Assembly: GCA_026197095.1 (NCBI GenBank)
Contig: JAPHTF010000166.1
Coordinates: forward strand, 1-34,833
DNA length: 34,833 nt
Direction of reading: 5' to 3'
Source: Gammaproteobacteria bacterium
GTDB lineage: Bacteria; Pseudomonadota; Gammaproteobacteria; UBA6429; Thiohalophilaceae
The notes below the pieces were generated by a model. It searched no databases and was not told the DNA's origin. It saw only the letters and a list, made by a program, of their open reading frames with translations. The translations under genes and the position numbers were made by a program. Positions 16,849 to 25,580 of this stretch are shown here, piece by piece (positions within the stretch are counted from its first letter, which is position 1; every line of letters begins with the position of its first letter).

Positions 16849-17877
16849 ATGAGTAATAACACGTCACAGACAATTGCTGTTCTGGGTGCGGGCTCATGGG
16901 GCACCGCACTGGCCATGTTACTTGCTCGCAATAATCAAGCGGTAAATCTTTGGTCGCATAATGCAGAACATGCAGCATTGATGCAGCAGAGTCGTGAAAA
17001 TAGTCGCTACCTTGCAGGACTCACTTTTCCGGAAAAATTAACGATTAGTGCTGATCTTGAAGCGACACTTAAAAATGTCAGCAATATTCTTATCGTCGTA
17101 CCCAGTCATGCATTTCGTGACACGCTAAAAACCATTAAACCCTTTTTAACAGAATCAAGCCGTATCGCCTGGGCAACAAAAGGGCTGGAAACAGACAGTA
17201 ACAAACTTTTACACCAGGTTGCTCTTGAAGAACTAGCAGAGCTCGTAGAATTCGGTCATAAAATTTCCCTCGCGGTTATCTCTGGCCCTACGTTTGCACA
17301 AGAAGTAGCGCAAGGATTGCCTGGTGCAGTAACCATTGCATCAAGCGATCAAAGCCTGGCCTTAGAGTGGGCTAATTTATTACACAATGATCACTTCCGG
17401 GCTTATACCGGTGATGATGTAGTAGGTGTTGAACTCGGCGGTGCCTGTAAAAATGTTATCGCCATTGCAGCAGGAATTGCAGATGGTATGGGCTTTGGTG
17501 CAAATGCACGTGCCGCATTAATTGCGCGCGCACTGGCTGAAATAACACGACTGGGTGTTTCGCTTGGCGCCAATGCAGAAACCTTCACGGGGTTAACCGG
17601 GCTTGGTGATTTAGTCTTAACCTGCACAGATGATCAGTCACGTAACCGGCGGACGGGGATTGCTTTAGGTCAAGGCAAAAATCTTCAGGCCGTTATAAAA
17701 GAAATTGGTCAGGTTGTTGAGGGTGTGGCAACAGCTAAAGAAGTGGTTGCATTAGCCAAAAAACAAAACATTGATATGCCCATAACTGAACAAGTTTATA
17801 ACGTATTATATAACCACTGCTCTCCAGAAAATGCGGTTAATGCTTTATTTAACCGAACAATTAAAAACGAAAATTAA
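16849..17877 (+). CDS. gpsA: Glycerol-3-phosphate dehydrogenase [NAD(P)+]
   Basis: 342 residues. The nucleotide loop GAGSWGTALA is at 13-22, the substrate motif is ISGPTFAQEVAQGLPGA, and the catalytic Lys lies in LGGACKNVIAIAAG. FTGLTGLGDLVLTCT is a further family signature. It makes sn-glycerol-3-phosphate for phospholipids. It is last in the yibN-grxC-trxC-secB-gpsA run. Its stop is 4 bases from the stop of the convergent hybrid kinase, so the two transcripts must overlap unless they end inside each other. Confidence 0.97.
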   Translation: MSNNTSQTIAVLGAGSWGTALAMLLARNNQAVNLWSHNAEHAALMQQSRENSRYLAGLTFPEKLTISADLEATLKNVSNILIVVPSHAFRDTLKTIKPFLTESSRIAWATKGLETDSNKLLHQVALEELAELVEFGHKISLAVISGPTFAQEVAQGLPGAVTIASSDQSLALEWANLLHNDHFRAYTGDDVVGVELGGACKNVIAIAAGIADGMGFGANARAALIARALAEITRLGVSLGANAETFTGLTGLGDLVLTCTDDQSRNRRTGIALGQGKNLQAVIKEIGQVVEGVATAKEVVALAKKQNIDMPITEQVYNVLYNHCSPENAVNALFNRTIKNEN

Positions 17878-17881
17878 AAAT

Positions 17882-19597
17882 TTAATTAAGTTTTTCTTTA
17901 ACGATAATCATCAGATTTTCAAAATTAACCGGCTTCTCTACCAAAACATCCATTCCCGCTTTAAGATAACTTTTCCTTTCATCATTCATTACACTTGCGG
18001 TCATTCCAATAATAGGCGCCTGACTGAGGTTTTCTTCTTTGATTATTTTTGTTGCCTGAATGCCATCCATTTCCGGCATATGCACATCCATTAAAATAAC
18101 ATCAACATGGACATCATCTTGGTGCAGGTAATTCACTGCCTGCTGTCCATTTTCAGCAATGATCATTTCATGGCCTTTGTCTGATAGCCATGTTTTAACG
18201 GCTAAACGGCTTATCTGATCATCCTCGACAAGTAAAATTCGAAGTGGTTTTAATATAATATTTGTTGTTTGTTTTTGATCATCTGCCTCAGTCACTTCTG
18301 CAATAGGAAATGAGAAATCCAGAATAAACCGCGAGCCTTTGTCTGGTGTTGATTTAACTTTTATATTGCCACCCAATACAGTAATTATTTTTTTGCAAAT
18401 AGGTAAACCTAAACCAACCCCTTTATTATAAATACGCGTGGGTGAAAGCTGCTGAAAAGGCTCAAAGATACTGTCAATCATATCTTCCGGAATGCCTATT
18501 CCAGTATCATTAACCTCAATGTGAAGATTAAAGTTGCCAGAACCATCCTTATCACCTTTCATAACTAAATTAACTTCGCCATGCGAGGTAAATTTAGCTG
18601 CGTTATTGATAAGATTAATAACAACTTGTTTTAAACGCACTTCATCCGTAATTAAATATGCCGGTAATTCATCATAAACATCGACATTAAAATGAACATC
18701 TTTCTCCTCAAACAGATATTCAACCTGTAACAAAATATCATCGATAAAATTCCAGAGCTTAAAGGTTGTTTCATTAACTTCTAACTTGCCCGATTCAATT
18801 TTGGATAAATCAAGTAAATCATCGATCAAACTCATAAGAATAACGCCAGCACGATCAATCGATTGCAGATAATCACGCTGTTTCTCATCAAGCTGTGTTG
18901 TCCGTAATACCTGAACAAGACTTAACATGCCATTCATTGGCGTTCGAATTTCATGACTCATATTGGCTAAAAAAAGACTTTTCGCTTTGCTTGCCGCCTG
19001 TGCGTCTTCTAATGCGAAATCAAGATTTTTTATCACTGCAGCTAAATCATAATTTTTATCTTCTAGCTCTGCTTCGTAGTTTTTAATCTGCATGTTGTAT
19101 ACACGGCTTAATAAACCAAAAACGATTAAGCTAAATATAGCGGTTTGAATAGCAGTATTAGAAAGCTGTAATTCAAGGTAGTAGTGCATTACTATAATGA
19201 CAATAATAGAAACCAGGGTGAGAAAATTCCCTGAGCGCTCACCCAGCAACATATAGGTGAGATAAAGCGCAATATAAAACCAGGCAATTCGAAATTCATC
19301 ATGAACAACCGTTGCTAGCGCAACAGCAAACACAATGAGTGAAGATACAACCTGCGCCCAGGCAACCCGTCTATACCATTGTTTATTTTTGCGTAAAATG
19401 ACAATGAGGAAAATATTAAAAAAAGTGTAAATAATATTAACGATTGGCTGTACCTGACCAATCGCCATCATGTCAAAAAGACCTAATATTCCAATCAATG
19501 CACCAAATGATAGTGCAATCGCCATAAAATAATTTAGTGTGCGAAATCTGAATTTCAGATGACCTTCTGATTCATCAAAATCAAAACCACTGGTCAA
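17882..19597 (-). CDS. Hybrid sensor histidine kinase (TM sensor, HisKA, HATPase, receiver)
   Basis: 571 residues if it starts at TTG 19597. About five to six membrane segments (25-170) precede a coiled linker. HisKA has H215 in NMSHEIRTPMNG; the HATPase has NLINNAAKF, NDTGIGIP and GVGLGLPI; the C-terminal receiver (about 450-571) has phospho-acceptor D504 in ILMDVHMPEMDG and the conserved Lys in VEKPVN. There is no Hpt domain, so an external one is needed; a lone Hpt protein is encoded at 3003-3350. The TTG lacks a ribosome site. GAGGT at 19634-19638 would instead serve an ATT at 19622-19627, nine or ten codons upstream. Confidence 0.92.
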   Translation of the reverse strand: MTSGFDFDESEGHLKFRFRTLNYFMAIALSFGALIGILGLFDMMAIGQVQPIVNIIYTFFNIFLIVILRKNKQWYRRVAWAQVVSSLIVFAVALATVVHDEFRIAWFYIALYLTYMLLGERSGNFLTLVSIIVIIVMHYYLELQLSNTAIQTAIFSLIVFGLLSRVYNMQIKNYEAELEDKNYDLAAVIKNLDFALEDAQAASKAKSLFLANMSHEIRTPMNGMLSLVQVLRTTQLDEKQRDYLQSIDRAGVILMSLIDDLLDLSKIESGKLEVNETTFKLWNFIDDILLQVEYLFEEKDVHFNVDVYDELPAYLITDEVRLKQVVINLINNAAKFTSHGEVNLVMKGDKDGSGNFNLHIEVNDTGIGIPEDMIDSIFEPFQQLSPTRIYNKGVGLGLPICKKIITVLGGNIKVKSTPDKGSRFILDFSFPIAEVTEADDQKQTTNIILKPLRILLVEDDQISRLAVKTWLSDKGHEMIIAENGQQAVNYLHQDDVHVDVILMDVHMPEMDGIQATKIIKEENLSQAPIIGMTASVMNDERKSYLKAGMDVLVEKPVNFENLMIIVKEKLN

Positions 19598-19650
19598 AAA
19601 ATTTGAAAAGGAAATGCCTTTAATAATGATATACCTCGTGTGAATTTATC

Positions 19651-20115
19651 TTAAATACTTCCTTTAAAATCAAGCTGACGCCACGCTTCATATACCAGTA
19701 AGGTTACCGCATTTGATAAATTTAAACTTCGGTTCGTGGGTTGCATTGGAATACGTAATACATGCTCACTGCCTAAATCCTCTCTGACCTTTTCAGGTAA
19801 ACCCCGCGTTTCCGGACCAAATAAAAAAGCATCACCTTCCTGGTATGCTATATCGTGTACATACTTCTGGCCTTTAGTTGAAACACCAAAGATCCGCGCT
19901 GGCTTCACCTTCGTTAAGAAAGCGTTTAAAGAATCATACTCCTGTACTGCAGCAAATTCATGGTAATCCAACCCCGCTCTACGGAGTTTTTTATCATCCA
20001 TATCAAAACCAAGCGGGTGTATTAAATGAAGCTGCGTCCCGGTGTTCGCACATAAGCGAATAATGTTACCGGTATTAGCGGGTATCTCTGGTTCAAAAAG
20101 AACGATATGGAACAT
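19651..20115 (-). CDS. trmL: tRNA (cytidine/uridine-34 2'-O)-methyltransferase TrmL
   Basis: 154 residues, a minimal SPOUT enzyme. The three knot motifs are in order: NTGNIIRLCANT near 15-26, FLFGPETRGLP near 98-108, and LNLSNAVTLLVYEA near 131-144. It methylates the wobble ribose of tRNA-Leu isoacceptors, using SAM, as a dimer. It lies near gpsA, as in enterics. It is divergent from pyrD with an 84-base gap. Confidence 0.95.
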   Translation of the reverse strand: MFHIVLFEPEIPANTGNIIRLCANTGTQLHLIHPLGFDMDDKKLRRAGLDYHEFAAVQEYDSLNAFLTKVKPARIFGVSTKGQKYVHDIAYQEGDAFLFGPETRGLPEKVREDLGSEHVLRIPMQPTNRSLNLSNAVTLLVYEAWRQLDFKGSI

Positions 20116-20199
20116 GTCTATTCAACTTTAATTTTAGTGTGAAAACATTTTACCCTTTTCATCTGTACCTTTCCTCTACTTCCTTGTATCTTCTCGGAT

Positions 20200-21144
20200 A
20201 TGACTATAGAGAACAAAGACTTACTGAAAACTGAATTTTGCGGCATGAATTTCAATACCCCACTGGTACTTTTATCAGGCTGTGTGGGTTTTGGTGAAGA
20301 ATATACTCGCGTTGAAGGATATTCGAATGAAGATGTCGGTGCCGTCTGCCTAAAAGGGACAACGGTTGAACCTCGCTTAGGTAACAAACCCCATCGAGTA
20401 ATTGAAACACCTATGGGTATGATCAATGCCATTGGTTTACAAAATCCGGGCGCAAAATATGTAATCAATGAAATCCTGCCAACGCTACCCATGCATGAAA
20501 CACGTTTTATCGCCAATTTATCAGGCTCAACTATTGAAGATTATGCCGAAATTGCAAAAATGTTTGATGATACAGACATAGATGCGGTAGAAATCAATAT
20601 ATCCTGTCCAAACGTGAAATGTGGCGGTATGGCATTTGGTAATGATCCTGAAATGTCAGCCCGTGTAGTTGAGGTTTGTCGTAAAGCAACGAGTAAACCC
20701 ATTATTACCAAACTTTCGCCAAATCAAACCGATATTGCGCAAAATGCGCGCCGCTGTATTGATGCCGGTACTGATGGCTTTGCCGTTATTAATACCATGA
20801 TGGGCATGGCAATCGACATCGAATCACGTGAACCCATTATTGGTAATAATCAGGGTGGTTTATCCGGCCCTGCAATTAAACCTATCGCTTTACTAAAAAC
20901 GCACCAGGTCTCGCAAGTATGCCGTGATCATAATATTCCGATTATTGGCCAGGGCGGAATAACCACGGCAGAAGATGCAATTGAATTTTTAATTGCCGGT
21001 GCAACAGGAATTGGAGTGGGGACGGCACTATTTTATGATCCACTCGTCTGCAAAAAAATTAATCAAGGCATTGCTGATTATCTACAACGTCATAATTTAA
21101 ATAATGTCTCGGAATTAGTTGGAACATTAACGCTAAATAGTTAA
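20200..21144 (+). CDS. pyrD: Dihydroorotate dehydrogenase, class 1 (1B-like)
   Basis: 314 residues, soluble, with no N-terminal membrane helix. NTPLVLLSGCVGFG opens the FMN-binding TIM barrel. The catalytic base is the Cys of NISCPNVKCGG, where class 2 enzymes have Ser. KLSPNQTDI, GGLSGPAIKP, IIGQGGITTAEDA and GATGIGVGTALF bind FMN and phosphate. This is the class 1B catalytic-subunit pattern; such enzymes normally work with the PyrK flavin/iron-sulfur subunit and NAD. No pyrK is in the window. Most gammaproteobacteria use the quinone-linked class 2 enzyme. It oxidises dihydroorotate to orotate in pyrimidine synthesis; the acceptor here is uncertain. Confidence 0.92.
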   Translation: MTIENKDLLKTEFCGMNFNTPLVLLSGCVGFGEEYTRVEGYSNEDVGAVCLKGTTVEPRLGNKPHRVIETPMGMINAIGLQNPGAKYVINEILPTLPMHETRFIANLSGSTIEDYAEIAKMFDDTDIDAVEINISCPNVKCGGMAFGNDPEMSARVVEVCRKATSKPIITKLSPNQTDIAQNARRCIDAGTDGFAVINTMMGMAIDIESREPIIGNNQGGLSGPAIKPIALLKTHQVSQVCRDHNIPIIGQGGITTAEDAIEFLIAGATGIGVGTALFYDPLVCKKINQGIADYLQRHNLNNVSELVGTLTLNS

Positions 21145-21215
21145 TTTTACTTAACAATTTTTAATTAATGCCGATATAGGCCATAATACGTTATTGATAC
21201 CGCAAGGACATAAAA

Positions 21216-22976
21216 ATGGTGGCAGCCGCTCCACGTAAAAAAATTCGCTTAGGTGATTTACTTGTTGAGAAAGGTCTTATTTCTGAAGACCAGCTCATGC
21301 AAGCATTGGCAGCACAAAAAACTACCGGACAAAAACTCGGCCGCACATTAACTTCAAGCGGCCTCGTGACCGAAGAACAAATGCTGGAATTACTCTCTAC
21401 CCAGCTCCAGGTTCCATTCATTGATCTTAAAAAATACAATTATGATGCTGAAACAGTTCAGTTAATTCCTGAAACTCTGGCTCGTCGTTATCGTGTTGTT
21501 TCTTTGAAAAAAAATCCTGATAGCAGCATGCTGGTTAGCATGGCAGATCCAACAGATATTTTTGCTTACGACGAACTGTCTAAACAACTTAAATGTCATC
21601 TGCACCTCGCGGTATCGCGTGAATCAGAAATCATGTCTACCATTGATATGGTTTACCGCCGTACCAGTGAAATTTCAAACCTGGCTGAAGAACTTGGTGA
21701 TGAACTTGCTGAATCTGATATAGATTTACAGCAACTCGTTCAAAGCGAAGATGTCGCCAATGCCCCCGTTGTAAAACTACTGCAATCTATTTTTGAAGAT
21801 GCTGTGCAAATAGGTGCATCCGATATTCATATAGAACCTGATGAAACAGTTTTACGTATTCGTACCCGTGTTGATGGTGTATTACAAGAACAGGTGATGA
21901 AAGAAAAACGCATTGCCAGCGCATTAGTCTCGCGTCTAAAACTGATGGCAGGTTTAAATATTTCAGAGCGACGCATTCCGCAAGATGGTCGTTTTAATAT
22001 TCGTGTTCGTGATCGCAGTATAGATGTGCGTCTTTCAACCATGCCAATTCAAAACGGTGAATCTGTTGTAATGCGTTTACTTGATCAATCAGGCAATACG
22101 CTGATTCTTGATCAGCTAGGCATGAATAAAGACTTGCTCGAACATTTTAGAAAAAATATTCATCGACCCCATGGCATGATTCTCGTTACCGGCCCAACCG
22201 GTAGTGGTAAAACAACGACCCTTTATGCTGCTTTATCTGAATTGAACAAAGCTGAAAAGAAAATTATTACTGTAGAAGATCCTGTGGAATATCGTTTACC
22301 ACGCATCAACCAGGTACAGGTTAATAGTAAAATTGGATTACACTTTGCCACGGTTTTACGTGCGGCTTTACGTCAGGATCCGGACATCGTCCTCGTCGGC
22401 GAAATGCGTGACCAGGAAACGGCGTCTATTGGCTTACGTGCATCTATTACCGGTCACTTAGTTTTATCTACTTTACATACCAATGATGCTATCTCTACTG
22501 TAAACCGTTTAATTGATATGGGTGCTGAAGGTTTTCTTGTTGCTACCGCATTAAGAGCCGTATTAGCACAACGTTTAGTCCGCAAAATTTGTAACAACTG
22601 TAAGACTGAATACACTCCGGAAAAACAGGAGACCATCTGGCTATATAGTTTATTGGGTAAAAATGCTGAACAGGCTAAATTTTTTCATGGCCACGGTTGC
22701 CCACAGTGTAATAACACCGGTTACAGTGGTCGTATCGGTGTATTTGAGTTTCTTGAAATTGATGATGAACTTGCAGATGATTTACGTCGTGAAGACTCCG
22801 CTGCTTTTGCTAAGCATGCCAAAGCAAGCCCTCTGTTCAGACCCTTTTCAAAACATGCAATGGAATATGCAACACAAGGTGTAACCTCACTTGAAGAAGT
22901 TATTCGGGTAACAGGCATGGTTGAAGAAGATCTTGAAGACCCTGAATTTCAACTTGAAAATAACCTGAGTGCTTAA
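21216..22976 (+). CDS. mshE: MshE, MSHA pilus assembly ATPase with c-di-GMP-binding N-domain
   Basis: 586 residues of the PilB/GspE type. The N-terminus has two tandem MshEN motifs: the first opens RLGDLLVEKG and closes ALAAQ, the second opens KLGRTLTSSG. In MshE this domain binds cyclic di-GMP. The AAA core has Walker A GPTGSGKTT at 326-334, the Asp box DIHIEPDE, Walker B DPDIVLVGEMRD and a His box in LSTLHTND. A tetracysteine zinc site follows (CNNC ... CPQC). It powers pilin extraction from the inner membrane. AAGGA precedes the ATG. It is the first msh gene here; upstream is pyrD, not mshN. Confidence 0.96.
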   Translation: MVAAAPRKKIRLGDLLVEKGLISEDQLMQALAAQKTTGQKLGRTLTSSGLVTEEQMLELLSTQLQVPFIDLKKYNYDAETVQLIPETLARRYRVVSLKKNPDSSMLVSMADPTDIFAYDELSKQLKCHLHLAVSRESEIMSTIDMVYRRTSEISNLAEELGDELAESDIDLQQLVQSEDVANAPVVKLLQSIFEDAVQIGASDIHIEPDETVLRIRTRVDGVLQEQVMKEKRIASALVSRLKLMAGLNISERRIPQDGRFNIRVRDRSIDVRLSTMPIQNGESVVMRLLDQSGNTLILDQLGMNKDLLEHFRKNIHRPHGMILVTGPTGSGKTTTLYAALSELNKAEKKIITVEDPVEYRLPRINQVQVNSKIGLHFATVLRAALRQDPDIVLVGEMRDQETASIGLRASITGHLVLSTLHTNDAISTVNRLIDMGAEGFLVATALRAVLAQRLVRKICNNCKTEYTPEKQETIWLYSLLGKNAEQAKFFHGHGCPQCNNTGYSGRIGVFEFLEIDDELADDLRREDSAAFAKHAKASPLFRPFSKHAMEYATQGVTSLEEVIRVTGMVEEDLEDPEFQLENNLSA

Positions 22977-22989
22977 TTAGAAAATCACG

Positions 22990-24225
22990 ATGCCCGTTTT
23001 TCAATACACAGGTCGCAACAACCAGGGTCAATCTGTCGATGGCAACCTTGAAGCTAATTCTGCTGATGCGGTTGCAACCCAGCTCTTAAGTACGGGTGTC
23101 ACACCGATTAATATTACTCAAGCGGATAAAGCTCAAGACACAAACGAAAAGAAAAACTTTAATTTTGACTTTAGTAAAAATAAAAAACCCACACTTGATG
23201 ATTTAACTTTATTTGCAAGACAAATGTACACCCTGATGCATGCAGGTGTACCCATAATCAGGGCTATTACAGGCTTAAGTGATACTACCCGAAATTTAGT
23301 CTTACAAAAAACATTACGTTCTGTTCGAGCTGAAATCGAAGGTGGTCATGAACTCTCTACGGCATTAGCACAATATCCTGATATTTTTTCTCACCTCTTT
23401 ATCAGCATGGTTCAGGTAGGTGAAAATACTGGTAATCTTGATGAAGTATTTTTACAAATAGCAGGTTACCTTGAGCGTGAAAAAGAAACACGTAACCAAA
23501 TTAAATCTGCCATGCGTTATCCCACCTTTGTATTGATCGCTATTACCGTTGCTATGTTTATTATCAACATGTGGGTTATTCCAACTTTTGCAAAAGTCTT
23601 TGCCGGCTTTGGTGCAGAACTTCCTCTGGCCACACGCATTTTACTCGGCACATCAGAATTCACTGTTGCCTACTGGCCCGTTTTATTAGGAAGCCTGATT
23701 ATTGCAGTTTTTGGAACGCGTTATTATGTCAAAACAGAGAAAGGACACTGGCAATGGGATCGCGCGAAGACACGCATACCCATTGTCGGCAGTATAATTT
23801 TACGTGCAACATTATCCCGCTTCGCACGGTCATTCTCTATGGCACTCAGTGCGGGCGTTCCCTTAGTGACAGGTCTCGGTCTTGTATCACGTGCAGTGGA
23901 TAATGTTTATGTCGGCGGCCATATTGCAGACATGCGTAACGGCATTGAACGTGGCGATACATTAACAAGAACCGCTGCAAGCACACAAATGTTCACCCCT
24001 CTCATTATTCAAATGCTTACTGTCGGTGAAGAAACCGGTAATGTTGATGATATGCTGAATGAAGTAGCCGATTTTTATGATCGTGAAGTTGACTATGATG
24101 TAAAAAATCTCACCAGTGCTATCGAACCGATATTGATTGTATTCATTGGCGCCATGGTACTGGTGCTTGCTCTGGGTGTATTCCTGCCTATGTGGGATCT
24201 TATGTCTGCTGCAAAGGGCAGGTAA
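22990..24225 (+). CDS. mshG: MshG, type IV pilus inner-membrane platform protein (PilC/GspF family)
   Basis: 411 residues. Two T2SSF domains (about 72-195 and 275-398) each carry the LTLFARQMYTLMHAGVPI-type entry and the VGENTGNLDEVF / VGEETGNVDDML signature. Three membrane segments lie at about 172-193, 220-241 and 378-400. It forms the rotor-like platform turned by MshE. It follows mshE by 13 bases and overlaps the next gene by one base (TAATG). Confidence 0.96.
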   Translation: MPVFQYTGRNNQGQSVDGNLEANSADAVATQLLSTGVTPINITQADKAQDTNEKKNFNFDFSKNKKPTLDDLTLFARQMYTLMHAGVPIIRAITGLSDTTRNLVLQKTLRSVRAEIEGGHELSTALAQYPDIFSHLFISMVQVGENTGNLDEVFLQIAGYLEREKETRNQIKSAMRYPTFVLIAITVAMFIINMWVIPTFAKVFAGFGAELPLATRILLGTSEFTVAYWPVLLGSLIIAVFGTRYYVKTEKGHWQWDRAKTRIPIVGSIILRATLSRFARSFSMALSAGVPLVTGLGLVSRAVDNVYVGGHIADMRNGIERGDTLTRTAASTQMFTPLIIQMLTVGEETGNVDDMLNEVADFYDREVDYDVKNLTSAIEPILIVFIGAMVLVLALGVFLPMWDLMSAAKGR

Positions 24226-24773
24226 TGAAACATTTCAATTCTCCTTTCAAACATGCTCAAAATGGTTTCACATTATTAGAAATGGTCGTTGTCATTGTTC
24301 TCGTTGGATTTTTAGGTTTAATAATTTTAGATCGTGCTTGGAAATTTCGCGTTTATGCAGAAGAAGCGGCTGTCACTTCCATCATTGGAAATATTCGCAG
24401 CGCATTGGGATTAGAAGTCGCCAAACTGGCAGTTCGTGGAAAAATCAAAAATATTGCAAACTTACATAATACCAATCCAATGAATCTAATGGCGCAAACA
24501 CCTGATAATTATATTGGTGAAGTTGACGACACTTCAAATGTTGAAGGTAAAGGTATTTGGTACTTTAATAAAAGTGACCACACTTTAAATTATACTGTGA
24601 GCTATACTGATAATTTTAAAAGCAATGTAAATGGAATTAAACGTACACGCCATCAACTTAAAATAGTGTATACCGATAATAATAAAAATAGCCGTTTTGA
24701 TGCAGGCATCGATGACATTAACGGTCTAGACTTAGTGGCAAAGGAACCCTATCGCTGGATAGTAGAAAAATAA
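24225..24773 (+). CDS. Pilin-like protein at the mshF/mshB position
   Basis: 182 residues from the ATG that overlaps the mshG stop; GGGCAGG lies just upstream. The prepilin leader ends HAQNG, then FTLLEMVVVIVLVGFLG, with Glu5 kept and a hydrophobic helix of about 20 residues. The globular part has no Cys pair and ends in PYRWIVEK. DNNKNSRFDAGIDD resembles a calcium-loop-like acidic turn. It is cleaved by prepilin peptidase and is probably a minor pilin. In Vibrio and Shewanella the order mshE-G-F-B-A applies; which of mshF or mshB it corresponds to is unclear, since I see no close family match. Confidence 0.8.
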   Translation: MKHFNSPFKHAQNGFTLLEMVVVIVLVGFLGLIILDRAWKFRVYAEEAAVTSIIGNIRSALGLEVAKLAVRGKIKNIANLHNTNPMNLMAQTPDNYIGEVDDTSNVEGKGIWYFNKSDHTLNYTVSYTDNFKSNVNGIKRTRHQLKIVYTDNNKNSRFDAGIDDINGLDLVAKEPYRWIVEK

Positions 24774-24800
24774 ACTTTATCTATAAAGTGAGAATACACA

Positions 24801-25406
24801 ATGGAAAATCTTTTATCTGATACGCTTGAAAGCACTTTTTTTAATATCATTATTGTTGGCGCTGCACTATCCATGCTTTATGGCTTTTGGCTAATCATTT
24901 CACCTAAAAGTGCCCTCACCCTTAATCAAAAAATTAACAAAAGCTTTTCGATGCGTGAAGCAACCAGGCCATTAGAAAAGCCAATTACAGTAGAACGTTG
25001 GTTTTATCGTTATGCAAAAGTTGCCGGCCTTTTATTAATGGTAGGATCAGTATATTTATTCTATTTATTATATTGGCAGTTAGATTTTAATTACTTAGCA
25101 AAAAGTTTACCGGGCCTTACAACTTTAATGTGGGAGTGGCTATTACAAGCATTTCAAATTTTCTTTACCATCATGTCTGCTGTCGTTTTTTTAATGGGCT
25201 TTTTAGTCCTGGTGCGACCTAGTCAACTCAAGCCTCTCGAAGAAAAGGCCAACTTTTGGATCTCTACCCGGCAAAAAATGCAATTCATGAGTGACAATAT
25301 GGGTCAGGCGGACAAATTACTTGCTCAATTTCCACGCCAATTTGGCGCGATCATTCTGGTAGCAGGCGCTATTGTTCTCTTAAATATGAATAAATTTAAT
25401 ATTTAG
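24801..25406 (+). CDS. Membrane protein of unknown function with two related halves
   Basis: 201 residues with four membrane segments (about 16-34, 71-92, 112-138 and 184-199). The halves look like a duplication: the first has GFWLIISPKSALTLNQKIN, a basic soluble stretch, then VAGLLLMVGSVYLF; the second has GFLVLVRPSQLKPLEEKAN, a similar stretch, then FGAIILVAGAIVLL. Each half is helix, R/K-P-rich loop, amphipathic stretch, helix. No known domain is recognised. It sits between the pilin-like gene and the major pilin, where mshB is found in Vibrio, so it probably has a pilus-related role, but no function is claimed. Confidence 0.75.
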   Translation: MENLLSDTLESTFFNIIIVGAALSMLYGFWLIISPKSALTLNQKINKSFSMREATRPLEKPITVERWFYRYAKVAGLLLMVGSVYLFYLLYWQLDFNYLAKSLPGLTTLMWEWLLQAFQIFFTIMSAVVFLMGFLVLVRPSQLKPLEEKANFWISTRQKMQFMSDNMGQADKLLAQFPRQFGAIILVAGAIVLLNMNKFNI

Positions 25407-25424
25407 AAGGTATTTACCGATATA

Positions 25425-25486
25425 AAGGTTTGTACTTAACCTTATTAATGCTATAAGATTAGATTAACTATATTCTTTAACCTTAT
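25425..25486. promoter_or_regulatory. Repeat-rich upstream region of the major pilin gene
   Basis: AAGGTT (25425-25430) and AACCTT (25438-25443) form an inverted repeat with a 7-base spacer. TTAACCTTAT occurs twice in direct orientation, 25436-25445 and 25477-25486, 41 bases apart, close to four helical turns. The 174-base gap before mshA is the longest in the pilus locus, so a dedicated pilin promoter is likely. No clear sigma-54 site was found. Confidence 0.35.
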
Positions 25487-25580
25487 GATTTATAGCTATT
25501 TTGTAGTTTCGCCATTATAACTATGTAGTGCTGAAACACTTTCGCAACTGCGGTTGCCACATAACTCAGGAGTTACACTC

